Below are positions 1 to 8,360 of a stretch of 64,000 bases of DNA, in pieces. The DNA is from an uncultured Collinsella sp. Its GTDB lineage: Bacteria; Actinomycetota; Coriobacteriia; Coriobacteriales; Coriobacteriaceae. The translations under genes and the position numbers were made by a program. The notes beneath the pieces are model-generated. The model had not been told where the DNA came from, made no database searches, and worked only from the letters and a program-made list of their open reading frames with translations. Within the stretch, counting starts at the first letter, position 1, and each line of letters opens with the position of its first letter. The stretch spans positions 67,893 through 131,892 of the forward strand of contig UQIK01000002.1 of assembly GCA_900541125.1 (NCBI GenBank), in the 5' to 3' direction.

Positions 1-55
1 GGTCGGCGGTGAACTCCCCGTCGATGCCGGGGATGGTGAACGTGAGCTCGGTCAT
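1..55 (-). CDS. Tail gene downstream of the tail tube gene (5' end only)
   Basis: Only the first 18 codons are present, beginning MTELTFTIPGIDGEF; the rest lies left of the window. Its ATG overlaps the TAA stop of the tail tube gene (TAATG), so it is translationally coupled to it. In HK97-like phages this position usually holds the tail assembly chaperone, but the fragment is too short to identify by sequence. Confidence 0.6.
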   Translation of the reverse strand, partial: MTELTFTIPGIDGEFTAD

Positions 56-657
56 TACTTGCCCTCCGGGGTCTCGGCGGCCTTGGCGGTCGCGGTCTCG
101 GTGGACTGGATGTAGTCGTAGCAGGTGTTGCCGGCATCGTCGGTGAGGTACTTGACCGTGAGGGCGCGCGCGGCGAGCTCGCCCACGGCGAGGGTGAGGT
201 CGTCCAGCTCGGAGGACTGGGCGAGCGGCACGACCTTGCGCCAGCGGCGGCCGTCCTTGAGCACGAGCTCTAGCACGGCGGGCCACGTCTCGGTGGAGTC
301 GCCGTTGTGCTTGACGGTGATCATGCCGGCCTCGTCCTTGACGTTGCCGGAGCCGTACATGACCTTGAGGGTCGCGGCCTTGATCTCGGCGAGCGTGAGC
401 TGCGCGCTCTCGACGCGGGAGGTCTGCGGCGACGCCATGAGGTCGCCGTTCATGTCCTTGATGTCCTCGGAGTCGGTGTCGAGCGTCTCGACGTAGCCGT
501 CCTCGCTGATGTAGCCGAGGCATTTCCACGCCTCGGGCAGCGCGGTCCTGTAGTCGGTCGGCAGCGCCGTTCCGGCGGGCGCGGTGAAGATGTAGCCGCC
601 CTTGACTCCCTTGGCGCTGGAGACGTTGGCGACGTTGTTTTTGTTGCTTTCTGCCAT
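55..657 (-). CDS. Phage major tail (tail tube) protein
   Basis: This 200-aa protein has the composition and layout of siphovirus tail tube subunits: a short N-terminal arm, an early segment reading LGYISEDGYVE, then alternating beta-rich stretches with no membrane segment. The subunit would polymerise into the tail tube around the tape measure. It follows the capsid and head-tail joining genes in the standard HK97-type order, and its stop overlaps the start of the next tail gene. The ATG at 657 has a GGAGCA ribosome site. The call rests on gene order plus general resemblance rather than a diagnostic motif. Confidence 0.7.
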   Translation of the reverse strand: MAESNKNNVANVSSAKGVKGGYIFTAPAGTALPTDYRTALPEAWKCLGYISEDGYVETLDTDSEDIKDMNGDLMASPQTSRVESAQLTLAEIKAATLKVMYGSGNVKDEAGMITVKHNGDSTETWPAVLELVLKDGRRWRKVVPLAQSSELDDLTLAVGELAARALTVKYLTDDAGNTCYDYIQSTETATAKAAETPEGK

Positions 658-666
658 GATTGCTCC

Positions 667-1008
667 TTATTCGCAGATGGTCAGGTTGATGTTCGTCTGG
701 TATCTGGGAGTCCCCGTGTCGGGGTCGTCCCATCGGTACGTGCCGTCCGGGACGGCCGAGAACACGTTCGGCTCGTCCTCGATGGCGGCGCACGCCCGCT
801 CGACGGCCTCGGCGATCTCGCGTGCGCGCCTGCGGGTCTTCGCCCACGACGTGGCGAGCACCCGCGGGGACTGGATGAACCTTGTGGCGCTCGTGGCGGC
901 GAGGGTGACCTGGACGAACTCATCGGGTCTCTCGCGCGGCACGTCGGGCACGCACTTGATGCCGGTCGCGTCCATGAGCCGCTTGGCGACCACCCTCTCG
1001 ATGTCCAT
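667..1008 (-). CDS. Tail terminator / tail completion protein
   Basis: This 113-aa protein begins MDIERVVAKRLMDATGIK and continues with a segment VPRERPDEFVQVTLAA, a pattern common in actinophage genes that lie between the gp10-like gene and the tail tube gene. Such proteins cap the tail tube at the head-proximal end. The start codon overlaps the stop of the preceding gene (ATGA), as in the rest of the morphogenesis operon. Assignment is by position and size. Confidence 0.5.
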   Translation of the reverse strand: MDIERVVAKRLMDATGIKCVPDVPRERPDEFVQVTLAATSATRFIQSPRVLATSWAKTRRRAREIAEAVERACAAIEDEPNVFSAVPDGTYRWDDPDTGTPRYQTNINLTICE

Positions 1009-1298
1009 CAGTCACCTCCGAAGATTGCCTGCAGGCGGTTGTGCTTCTTCTCACTGCGGAAGGCGTGGACGCCCTCCGTGTGGAGCGAGCGCCCCTTGGC
1101 GAGGGAGCCGCCCATGACGTCACACACGTATCCCGTGTCGCCAGACTTCTTCTCGAGCGATGCGTTGGCGGACGCGATGACGGCGTTTGCCTTCTGGTCG
1201 AGCATGGCCTGCACGCCCCCGCCGTTCATGACCTCGGCGTATCCGCCGCGGTTCCAGCCCTTCCACTTGATCTTGACCTCGCACTTCGCCTTAGCCAT
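1008..1298 (-). CDS. HK97 gp10-like head-tail joining protein
   Basis: The 96-aa product is small and basic, with a central alanine-rich helix (MLDQKANAVIASANASLEKK) followed by GDTGYVCDV and a basic end. This is the profile of gp10-like minor proteins encoded between the head-closure and tail-completion genes. It overlaps both neighbours by a few bases, indicating coupled translation. Confidence 0.5.
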   Translation of the reverse strand: MAKAKCEVKIKWKGWNRGGYAEVMNGGGVQAMLDQKANAVIASANASLEKKSGDTGYVCDVMGGSLAKGRSLHTEGVHAFRSEKKHNRLQAIFGGD

Positions 1299-1632
1299 CG
1301 GTTCGGGTCACCTCGCAGGTGAGGTCCCAGGGGCCGGGCGTATTGGCCGCGGTGTATCGCCTGGGGTCGCCGACCACCTTGTAGTCGGTGCCGCGCACCG
1401 TGACCGTCGCGTCCCTGAGGTCAACGTCTGCGCCCTTCGGGAAGCAGAGCGTATAGGCGACCGTCACGCCGTTCGGGCGCGTCGAGTCGAGGTCGGCGGT
1501 CGCGCCGGGGCACACGACGACGTTGTCGACCGCCTCCTCGGACACCGTCTCGCCGGCAGGCTCGCCAAGCTCGTCGTATGACTGGGCCGCATTGCGCACG
1601 GTCACGGTCTCGCCGGAGATGAGGCACATCAT
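1291..1632 (-). CDS. Head-closure (stopper/adaptor) protein
   Basis: A 113-aa beta-rich protein that starts MMCLISGETVTVRNAA, resembling the head-tail adaptor or stopper fold that seals the DNA-filled head. It sits between the connector gene and the gp10-like gene, the usual position for this function. No catalytic motif is expected or seen. Confidence 0.5.
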   Translation of the reverse strand: MMCLISGETVTVRNAAQSYDELGEPAGETVSEEAVDNVVVCPGATADLDSTRPNGVTVAYTLCFPKGADVDLRDATVTVRGTDYKVVGDPRRYTAANTPGPWDLTCEVTRTDG

Positions 1633-2024
1633 TCGGTCACCCCTCCCCTCTCCAGCGGCGTGAGCGACCCGAGCGCCTGACCGGTGAGGCCGAGGCGCCT
1701 GAGGTCGCTCTTACCTAGGTACATATCGCCGAGCGCCGAGCCGTAGGTCACCGATGCCGTATAGATGCCCGCCCCCTGGCTGTACTGCGTGGCGCCGGCC
1801 ATCGCGGACGGTGCCGAGAGCACGCGGTTGACGAGCAGGCAGCACACGGCGGGGGCCGCTCGGTCGAATGCCGGGCACGCCCCCTCGGTGTACTCGCCGA
1901 TTCGGTCCTCGAATGCCGCGAGCATCAGGTCCGATGCGTCCTGCAGCAGCACCCCGGTGCGGGCCTCGTCCGCGGGCTCGCCGTAGCGGGCCTTGTAGTC
2001 GTCCACGCTGGCGAGCGCGGCCAT
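1629..2024 (-). CDS. Head-tail connector (gp6-like) protein
   Basis: The 131-aa protein begins MAALASVDDYKARYGEP, the typical opening of gp6-like connectors (a short helix with 'ARYG'), and is mostly helical in its first half. These proteins form a ring under the portal to which the tail is joined. It lies directly after the capsid and a 65-aa protein gene, in standard order, and its stop overlaps the next start. Confidence 0.6.
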   Translation of the reverse strand: MAALASVDDYKARYGEPADEARTGVLLQDASDLMLAAFEDRIGEYTEGACPAFDRAAPAVCCLLVNRVLSAPSAMAGATQYSQGAGIYTASVTYGSALGDMYLGKSDLRRLGLTGQALGSLTPLERGGVTE

Positions 2025-2026
2025 GG

Positions 2027-2224
2027 CTACTCGGCCTCCATGATCCCGGCGTCGACGAGGGCCTGAACGACCTTCGCGACGGTCGGGCTGGCGCCGGGGT
2101 TGGCGACCTTCTTGGGCAGCACGAGCGGCTTGCCGTCGGGCAAGACGAGCGCAACGTGCTGCGGGAGGATGCTGGACGCCTTGCCAGCGTCCTCCACGAT
2201 GAACTTCTGGACTAGATGAGCCAT
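2027..2224 (-). CDS. Small phage structural-region protein
   Basis: This 65-aa protein (MAHLVQKFIVEDAGKASSIL at the N-terminus) lies between the capsid and connector genes. I chose the ATG at 2224 because AGGGGGT precedes it by about seven bases; the frame stays open further upstream only as a shadow inside the capsid gene. It has no membrane segment or recognisable motif. Head-fibre or decoration proteins often sit here, but that role is only a guess. Confidence 0.55.
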   Translation of the reverse strand: MAHLVQKFIVEDAGKASSILPQHVALVLPDGKPLVLPKKVANPGASPTVAKVVQALVDAGIMEAE

Positions 2225-2235
2225 CTCGGTACCCC

Positions 2236-3123
2236 CTAGGCGCTCTTGAGGACGGCGAAGGCCTTCGGGTCGAGTACCGCGTATGCGAGGACGGCCTCGG
2301 TGCGGTAGGCGATCTGGTTGTAGCCCTTCAGGTCCTGACCGGTGTTGTCGGGGTCGCCGTACTCGATGACCTCGGCGGTGATGTCGCGGACCATGCCCCA
2401 CTTGATGGCGGAGAAGTCGCCCATGATCGCGGAGACCTTGGTCGGGGTCTTGGCGAGACGGCCGTTCACGGTGCCGGACACGGAGGCGGGGATGCCGTCG
2501 AGGTTGCCCACGTTGAGGGACAGCGGCACCTCGGGGTACAGGCGCTGCCCGGTGGCGGGCACGCGCAGCTTACGCAGCTCGGAGGCGAACTGGCGGCTCA
2601 TGGCGATGCCGTTGATGCCGTAGTCGAGTAGGGCGTCGGAGAGGGAGTCAATGTCGTCGACCGGGGAGTCGGTCTTGGCGACGCTGTGGACGTCCTTGTC
2701 AGCGGTCAGGGCGGTGTAGCCCGTGAGGCCGAGGCCGGTCTTGGGGTTGATGGCGTGGTAGACGATGTAGTCGAGCGCGCGGCCCGCGGCGGCGGTCTGG
2801 TCGGCGATGATGTTGGAGATGATCTCCAGCTGGTTGTCCTCGTCGGCCCACTTCAGCTCGTCGGAGACGCGCGTGGTCGTGACGATCTTGGCGCGCTTTG
2901 CGACCACGGGGTCGGTGGAGATCTCGGAGCCGGACTTCTTGCCGCCCTCGGCGACGACCTCGGCCTCTGCGGTCGGGTTGAACACGAGATAGGTCGTGTC
3001 GGCGAACTTCTGCGGCGTGCTGGGGCTCAGCGTGGCGATGGTGGAGGTGTCCTTCACCTTGCCGATGATGGTGGAGACCACGCTGGACGGCAGCTTGATT
3101 TTCTGGGTGTCGTTTGCAGCCAT
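2236..3123 (-). CDS. Phage major capsid protein (HK97 fold)
   Basis: The 295-aa protein matches the mature-length class of HK97-fold capsids that lack a cleaved delta domain. It has a flexible N-terminus, an E-loop-like segment (residues about 40-85), a long central helix rich in Ala, and the near-terminal stretch YNQIAYRTEAVLAYAVLDP, typical of the capsid P/A domains. A separate scaffold gene lies just upstream, consistent with a capsid without its own delta domain. It would build the icosahedral head around the portal. Confidence 0.85.
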   Translation of the reverse strand: MAANDTQKIKLPSSVVSTIIGKVKDTSTIATLSPSTPQKFADTTYLVFNPTAEAEVVAEGGKKSGSEISTDPVVAKRAKIVTTTRVSDELKWADEDNQLEIISNIIADQTAAAGRALDYIVYHAINPKTGLGLTGYTALTADKDVHSVAKTDSPVDDIDSLSDALLDYGINGIAMSRQFASELRKLRVPATGQRLYPEVPLSLNVGNLDGIPASVSGTVNGRLAKTPTKVSAIMGDFSAIKWGMVRDITAEVIEYGDPDNTGQDLKGYNQIAYRTEAVLAYAVLDPKAFAVLKSA

Positions 3124-3148
3124 TTCTGTGCCTTTCTTCGGGTTTGGC

Positions 3149-3607
3149 TTACTTCAGGAGGCGCTTGGCGAAGTCTCGCAGCGCCTCGTCCCCGCCCTTG
3201 CCGCCCTTGTCGAAGCTGCCGGGCTTCTCCACTCGCGGCGCGGGCTTTGTCTTGAATGCGGCGAGCATCTTGTCGCACCATGCGGCCATGCTCTCCTCGT
3301 CCTCGCCGACGATGAGCTCGGCGGGGACTCCCTTCTCCTGCGCGACCTTGGCGGCGGTCTTGGCTCGCGCCTCGGCCTTCTCCTTGGCGTCGAGTCGCTT
3401 CTCGAGCTCCGCGACCTTCTCGTCGGCGGTCTTCTTCGCCTGGTTGGCCTCGTCGAGTGCGCTTGCCGCGCTCTTGTTGGCCTTGGCCTGCTTCTCCCAC
3501 TTGCGGGAGTGCGCCTTCTCGGCCTCGTAGAGCGCCTTGTAGTCGGGCTCCTCGCCCCCGGTCGGCTCCGTACCGCCCGTGGGCTCCGTGTTGGTCTCTG
3601 CTGCCAT
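3149..3607 (-). CDS. Capsid scaffolding protein
   Basis: The 152-aa protein is highly charged and mostly coiled coil (residues about 25-100, rich in Lys, Glu and Ala). It has an acidic, Gly/Thr-rich N-terminus and a basic C-terminus ending FAKRLLK, the usual capsid-binding tail of scaffolds. It sits immediately upstream of the capsid gene. The ATG at 3607 is preceded by AAAGGA. It would template procapsid assembly and then leave the head. Confidence 0.75.
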   Translation of the reverse strand: MAAETNTEPTGGTEPTGGEEPDYKALYEAEKAHSRKWEKQAKANKSAASALDEANQAKKTADEKVAELEKRLDAKEKAEARAKTAAKVAQEKGVPAELIVGEDEESMAAWCDKMLAAFKTKPAPRVEKPGSFDKGGKGGDEALRDFAKRLLK

Positions 3608-3625
3608 GTCGCGTCCTTTCCCGGA

Positions 3626-3691
3626 CCGTGCGGCCCGTCGGGCCAGCCGTGCGGCCGAGCCCCTTAGATGTGCGTTTCGGGCCGTGCGGCC
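3626..3691. repeat. Three direct copies of CCGTGCGGCC upstream of the scaffold gene
   Basis: The decamer CCGTGCGGCC occurs at 3626-3635, 3647-3656 and 3682-3691 in the untranslated stretch between the MuF and scaffold genes. With the terminator-like hairpin at 3752-3773 it makes this the only sizeable non-coding gap in the head operon, so it may hold a promoter or regulator site for scaffold and capsid. No clear -35/-10 pair is visible. Confidence 0.5.
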
Positions 3692-3751
3692 CTGTCGCGC
3701 GGCAGTGTCCTACGGGCGTGAGATTTGGCCTGTTTGGCGTTTTTCGGCATG

Positions 3752-3773
3752 AAAAAAGCCGCCCGTGGGCGGC
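3752..3773 (-). terminator. Rho-independent terminator after the MuF gene
   Basis: On the minus strand the sequence GCCGCCCACGGGCGGC forms a tight hairpin followed by six T residues. It stands between the MuF gene and the scaffold gene, where it would reduce read-through from the packaging genes into the capsid genes. Confidence 0.75.
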
Positions 3774-3837
3774 CATGCGGTAAGATGGGGTTAGGCGGAA
3801 GCTGTTTGACTCACCTATTGAGACATGCAGCCCCCGC

Positions 3838-5109
3838 CTATTTTTTTATCGTTTGGAGCGACCCGTCGTGCCCCAGCATCCGCACTTCGGAGATTCCGTA
3901 CCTCTTCATGTACTTGCGTATCCACGCTTCGGCTTGGCTGTCGGTGACCGACTTGTTCTCGCTGACGTCGAAGACGGCGAACCGCACTCCGCTCTTGTTG
4001 GCCACGGACTTCATGTGCGACTTGAACGTGTTCTCCGATTTCGACGTGTACACGGTCTTGATTTCGATGCCCGTGGACAGGTCGGCGCGGCTTACGGTCG
4101 TTTTTCCCTGCGCGTTCTCGCTCTTCAGGTGCACCTCGTCTTCCCAGAACTCGGTCTTGTAGCCCAGTGCCGCCAGCTTCTCTGCGGTTCTCCTCTCTCC
4201 GGGGTCTACCCTCCACCTCTTTACCTTGTCGCGCCTCACCGCATCGTCCGTGAACGTTATGCCCTTATGCTCGCCGCCCGCGTACCAGGACGGGTCGCGT
4301 AGCTCTATCTCGGATGCGACGCGGTTGTTGAGGTAGGCGGTGTACGCCTTCCCCTCCTTGTTGCCGTGGCGCCTCACGAGCGCTTTGCGTTCGTCCTCCG
4401 GCATTGCGTACCAGTCGGAGGCGATGCCGTCGCGGCCTCCGAGCGCGGCCAGGCAGTCGTTATACCTCTCGTACATCCCGTCAGGGTCGTATCCCTTGAC
4501 TGTGGTCACCCCGTCGAAGCCGGGAACGATTCGGCAGTCGCAGTGCGCGTGCGAGTGTTCGGCCGCCTCCTCGGTCTTGGCGTAGAAGCCGAACGACGCG
4601 AGCATGAGGCAGAACCCGCACGTCTCGCCACGGGGAACGCGGGCGTACCACGGCTTTGCCGGGTCTTTGCGCGCGTTGTGGGCGACGCACCTGTTGGCGG
4701 CGCGCCTGATCTCCTCGTCGACCCTCGTGACGCACCGCGAGACAAAGACCTCGGGGGCGCCCTCGACGACCTTGCCGATGAAATATCTAACCGCGCCGAG
4801 CGTGGCGTCCGGGTCTCGCATGGACTCGGCGACCGCCCGATACTTCCCGGGGAAGCCCTGCGACGCCCTGACCGCGTCGTAGTATTCTGCGGCCCTCGCG
4901 GCGGCGCACGTGTCGGCGTAGTACCCGAGCACCGCCTCGATCGTCTCGTAGGCCCTCTCGCGGAGAGAGGCGACATCGCCGCCACCTCCGCGCTCCCAGC
5001 TCGACAGCAGGGACTCGAGCGCCGGCCTCACCTTCGCCTGGGCGTCTGCCGACAGCGCGTTCACCTCATCGGTCAGCTCGTCCAGCAGGCTAGTCGGCAC
5101 CGCCGCCAT
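3838..5109 (-). CDS. MuF minor capsid protein with C-terminal tRNase-like toxin domain
   Basis: This 423-aa protein joins two parts. Residues about 1-215 are a MuF/VG15-type minor head protein, with the signature VPRGETCGFCLMLASFGF and HSHAHCDCRI around 158-194. Residues about 300-423 look like a CdiA-type C-terminal tRNase fold: E310, D343 (in SRADLS) and E349-x-K351 (in GIEIKT) line up as a PD-(D/E)XK active site, followed by the FKSHMKSVANKSGVRFAVFDV pattern typical of that family. MuF proteins enter the head and can be ejected with the DNA, so the tail domain may act in the infected cell. No immunity gene is evident beside it. The ATG at 5109 has AGGAGGG upstream and overlaps the portal stop. 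The toxin-coding part is visibly less GC-rich than the rest. Confidence 0.8.
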   Translation of the reverse strand: MAAVPTSLLDELTDEVNALSADAQAKVRPALESLLSSWERGGGGDVASLRERAYETIEAVLGYYADTCAAARAAEYYDAVRASQGFPGKYRAVAESMRDPDATLGAVRYFIGKVVEGAPEVFVSRCVTRVDEEIRRAANRCVAHNARKDPAKPWYARVPRGETCGFCLMLASFGFYAKTEEAAEHSHAHCDCRIVPGFDGVTTVKGYDPDGMYERYNDCLAALGGRDGIASDWYAMPEDERKALVRRHGNKEGKAYTAYLNNRVASEIELRDPSWYAGGEHKGITFTDDAVRRDKVKRWRVDPGERRTAEKLAALGYKTEFWEDEVHLKSENAQGKTTVSRADLSTGIEIKTVYTSKSENTFKSHMKSVANKSGVRFAVFDVSENKSVTDSQAEAWIRKYMKRYGISEVRMLGHDGSLQTIKK

Positions 5110-6508
5110 TCTCGCCCTCCTTCGGCTCGAACAGCGATGCGATAGCCGCGCCCGCCTGCGCCTTCTTGGCATCCGACTCGATGCGCTGGATCTGCTCGTC
5201 CGTGTAGTCGAGCATCTCGTAGGCCACCGTGGAGTTGGCGAGCTTCGGGAGCGCCTGCACCTGCTTGAGCAGCGCGTCGGACAGGCTCACCGTGGACGGG
5301 TACGCCGGGGACAGGAATCGCGGGTTGATCTCATGCCCCGCGTCGCGCTCGGTGGCGAAATCGGTGCCGTTCGCCACGGCGAGCGCCATGTAGGCCACGT
5401 TGCGCAGCGCCGTGCCGTTGTCGCGGTTGAGGTTCTTGGCGTCGATGACCAAGGGCTCCAGGGACGCGGCGATAGCGTCCGAGGAGGACGGGTTGTCGTT
5501 GGACACGCCGAAGAAGCTCACCGGCACGTTGGTCACGGCCGACATCTGGCAGGCGAGCTGGCGCAGGTACTCCGTGAGCGGTGCCATCTGGAGCTGCGCG
5601 GACTGCCAGACCGTGGGCTTGTCGCCGTCCGGGTCTTTCGTGATCTCGTTGACCGCGCCCATCGAGGCGTCGTACTTGTTGCCGTCGTTGAGCATCTTCT
5701 TGTAGGTGCCCAGTAGCCAAGTCTGCGGCAGGGTCGCGGCCTCGGCGGCGACCTCCATTCGGGCGCGCTGCCGGATGGCGTCGTCGGTGATGCTCATCAC
5801 GGAGCGGCTTATGCGCGAGGTGCCGAAGGGGCGCTCGAGCGTCGCGCCGTGTGCCATCGGCTCCATGAGGCAGCGCCCCATCGAGTGCTCGCGGTACTCG
5901 GCTACCCACGAGCCGCCGTCGCGCGTGAGCACCACGAGGCTGTCGTCGGTGAGCAGGTGCACCACGGTCGGCACGCGCTCGGTGTCGCCGGGCATCTTCT
6001 TGGACTCAGCCACGACGAGTCCCGCCCTGATGGCCTTGCGAGCGTCGTCCCAGAGCGCCGCCGCCGCGGTGGCGGGGTACGCCGAGATGACCGGGTAGCC
6101 GCCGCCGTCTGTCACGGTCCAGAAGCCGCAGCAGTGCTTCAGCTCGCCGATGAGGTTCTTGCGGTAGAGGCGCTCTAGCTGGTTCGACTCGCAGATGGCG
6201 CGAAGCGTCTTGCCCGTCTGCTCATCCGCGCACGTATAACCGTTGAAGATGGAGCGGTCGGCGAGCGCATGCACGGCCTTGCGGGGCCAGTCCACGCGCG
6301 GGTTGATCTTCTTGGCGAGGCTCGCCGGCATGGCGATGCCGAGGTCCTTCACCGACACGTGCCCGAGGTAGTAGTCCTCGCGCTCGAGGTTGCTGGCTCG
6401 ATGCTCGCGCCAGACGGTCATGAGCTCGCGGACGAGCGCCGCGTCGCCCGGCTCCAAGCCTGCGGCGGATGCTACCTGCCCCGCCAGTTCCATGTTCACT
6501 GCTGCCAT
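5090..6508 (-). CDS. Phage portal protein (SPP1/gp6-type)
   Basis: The 472-aa protein is the dodecameric ring at the packaging vertex. It shows the usual portal arrangement: an N-terminal wing (NPRVDWPRKAVHALADRS), the 'GTSRISRSVMSITDDAIRQ' clip region, and the segment PVSFFGVSNDNPSSSDAI followed by a long helix, all typical of actinophage portals. I chose the ATG at 6508 because it overlaps the terminase stop as ATGA; the open frame further upstream is a shadow of terminase. Confidence 0.85.
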   Translation of the reverse strand: MAAVNMELAGQVASAAGLEPGDAALVRELMTVWREHRASNLEREDYYLGHVSVKDLGIAMPASLAKKINPRVDWPRKAVHALADRSIFNGYTCADEQTGKTLRAICESNQLERLYRKNLIGELKHCCGFWTVTDGGGYPVISAYPATAAAALWDDARKAIRAGLVVAESKKMPGDTERVPTVVHLLTDDSLVVLTRDGGSWVAEYREHSMGRCLMEPMAHGATLERPFGTSRISRSVMSITDDAIRQRARMEVAAEAATLPQTWLLGTYKKMLNDGNKYDASMGAVNEITKDPDGDKPTVWQSAQLQMAPLTEYLRQLACQMSAVTNVPVSFFGVSNDNPSSSDAIAASLEPLVIDAKNLNRDNGTALRNVAYMALAVANGTDFATERDAGHEINPRFLSPAYPSTVSLSDALLKQVQALPKLANSTVAYEMLDYTDEQIQRIESDAKKAQAGAAIASLFEPKEGENGGGAD

Positions 6509-7929
6509 CAGAAGCTGGCCTCCTGTTCCCTTCGCGGGTCTCGTTTCGTGGTTCTCGCCGCCCAGAGGGCGAGCGATGCGGACTCGATGGGGGCGGCGAT
6601 GGAGTCGGGGCCGTCCGCGAAGCCCCATCCGTCCCTGCCTATGTCGCGCTTGAGCGACTTGCGCGCCGAGTCGTCGAGCGCCGGCGACTCGATGTGAGAC
6701 AGCGTGCCCGAGTCGACCTCGTCCTTGAGCATCGACGCCGCAGCCTGCACGATTGCGGGCGTGCCCATCACGAGCGCGCACTTGCTGAAGCCGCCGTCGA
6801 GCATCCGCCGCTTGAGCGCGTCCGCTCCGGACTTGCCGTCGATGCAGGCGCACGCGATCTCATCTCGGTTGCGCAGGAGCATGTCCGAGATCGCGACCGT
6901 TCCGCCCGAAGCGCCCATCACGTCGTACAGCTCGACGTAGGACGGTCCGTCCCTGTCGGCGAGCGCCCAGGACACCGCGGCGTTGGAGCCGTCTGCGGAG
7001 AACTTCACGCCGAAGGCGAGCTTTCCGTCAGTGGGCGCTGAGTCGCGTCGGCACCCGTCACACTTCTTGGAGGACAGGGCGTAGAGGAGCGAGCCTCCCG
7101 TCTTCGCCCACCACCCGAGGCGCTCGCGCGCGAACACGTCGGGCTGCATCTGCTCGGACTCGCCCTTGACGGCCTCGTAGTTGAGCACGGTGCCCATGGA
7201 CGGGTTGTACTCGTACCAGCGGGACTCGTCGTGGACGTCGCCTATCTCGTCCGCGCCCCACTCGATCCACGCCATCTCGGACTCGCCGTCGTGCACGTCG
7301 TCGTGGAGGTCGCGGAACACCGTGCCGACGTTGTCGGGGCCTGGCGGCGTTCCGAGGTAGATGGTCTGCGGGTTGTGCATCGCGCTCGCCGAGATTGCAG
7401 GCAGGGACGCCGCCTGCTGCGTGTCCGTGAGCTCCTGCGCCTCGTCGTAGATGAGCACGTCGTAGGTCTTGCCTCGCGCCAGCGAGTTGGTGCGGGTGGT
7501 GAAGCGGATGAGTCCGCCGTTCTTGAGGCTGATGGCCTGCTGCCCGTTCGTCTTGCGCACGGCGAGCAGGAGGTCGTGCAGCTCGGTCTCGTCCTCGTCC
7601 TCGAATGGCTGGGACAGCTCCTTGAACATCTGGTCGGATGTGTCGCCGTGCTGGCAGGTGTACAGGATCTTCTCGCCGTTGAGCGCGCCGTAGAAGCACC
7701 TTGCTCGCACGACCCAGCTCTTTCCGTTCTGGCGCGGGATGGAGATGCCCAGCGTGCGCAGCAGGTACTTGTCGCGCGCGTCGCGGGCCAGCATCGCGTC
7801 GAGCAGGTGCGGCTGCCACGGGAGCGGGTCGCCGAAGTAGGCGGTCGCGAGCTCGCACGCCATCCCGCCGTCGCCGCTGAGGTCCTCCGGGACGTTGGCC
7901 TCGTATGTCGGCGTCTGCCTGGGCTCCAT
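6508..7929 (-). CDS. terL: Terminase large subunit
   Basis: A 473-aa DNA packaging motor. The ATPase half has a Walker A variant PRQNGKS (residues 65-71) and a Walker B strand ending in D162-E163 (DVLIYDEAQEL). The C-terminal nuclease half has the acidic residues of the RNase H-like fold (FGVKFSADGSNAAVSW; IDGKSGADALKRR). It would cut and pump genome DNA through the portal together with TerS. Its start overlaps the TerS stop and its stop overlaps the portal start, so the packaging genes are coupled. Confidence 0.92.
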   Translation of the reverse strand: MEPRQTPTYEANVPEDLSGDGGMACELATAYFGDPLPWQPHLLDAMLARDARDKYLLRTLGISIPRQNGKSWVVRARCFYGALNGEKILYTCQHGDTSDQMFKELSQPFEDEDETELHDLLLAVRKTNGQQAISLKNGGLIRFTTRTNSLARGKTYDVLIYDEAQELTDTQQAASLPAISASAMHNPQTIYLGTPPGPDNVGTVFRDLHDDVHDGESEMAWIEWGADEIGDVHDESRWYEYNPSMGTVLNYEAVKGESEQMQPDVFARERLGWWAKTGGSLLYALSSKKCDGCRRDSAPTDGKLAFGVKFSADGSNAAVSWALADRDGPSYVELYDVMGASGGTVAISDMLLRNRDEIACACIDGKSGADALKRRMLDGGFSKCALVMGTPAIVQAAASMLKDEVDSGTLSHIESPALDDSARKSLKRDIGRDGWGFADGPDSIAAPIESASLALWAARTTKRDPRREQEASF

Positions 7930-8360
7930 CAGGCGCCCGCCGCCTTGGCCTTGCGCTCGCGGTCGGCGAACATGAGGCTCAACACCCTAGCGCCGTCGCT
8001 CTGCGGACGCGCCTGCTGCACCTGGATGGGCGCTGCCTTGCGCGACAGGCCGAGCAGCTCGTTGAGCGCGCGTATCTCGGCGGTCGCCTGCTTGAGCACG
8101 GACACGGCGGGGTGCGGGCGCTCCATGATGGCGTGCCTGCCGTTCTTCGCCTTGATGGGCTTGTAGCCGACGGGGTCGAGCACCTTCACGGACTTGCCCC
8201 TGCTCATGGCATCCTCCGCTGCCTTCGCCACGGCGTGCCAGTAGCACAGCAGCGCGAGGTTCGGAGCGTCCTCGTCGGAGAAGCGCCCCGATGCGGTGAC
8301 GCTCGCCCAGATCTGCGATTGATAGTCGTCGGATGCGACCGATTCCGGCATCTCCGGCAT
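7929..8360 (-). CDS. terS: Terminase small subunit (P27-like)
   Basis: The 143-aa protein has the helical make-up of P27-type small terminases, with YWHAVAKAAEDAM and the near-terminal helix AEIRALNELLGLSRKAA. It would recognise the packaging site and load TerL. A strong AAAGGAGG ribosome site precedes the ATG at 8360. It lies between the HNH nuclease gene and TerL, the order seen in cos-type HK97-like phages. Confidence 0.8.
   Translation of the reverse strand: MPEMPESVASDDYQSQIWASVTASGRFSDEDAPNLALLCYWHAVAKAAEDAMSRGKSVKVLDPVGYKPIKAKNGRHAIMERPHPAVSVLKQATAEIRALNELLGLSRKAAPIQVQQARPQSDGARVLSLMFADRERKAKAAGA

Noticed and set aside
307..1581. A 424-codon plus-strand frame across the tail genes
   Set aside because: It runs antisense to five tightly packed phage genes in standard order and has no recognisable domain.
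3608..3837. Search for an immunity gene next to the MuF toxin domain
   Set aside because: No open frame of useful length with a ribosome site occurs in this gap on either strand; the frames present are antisense or out-of-frame shadows.
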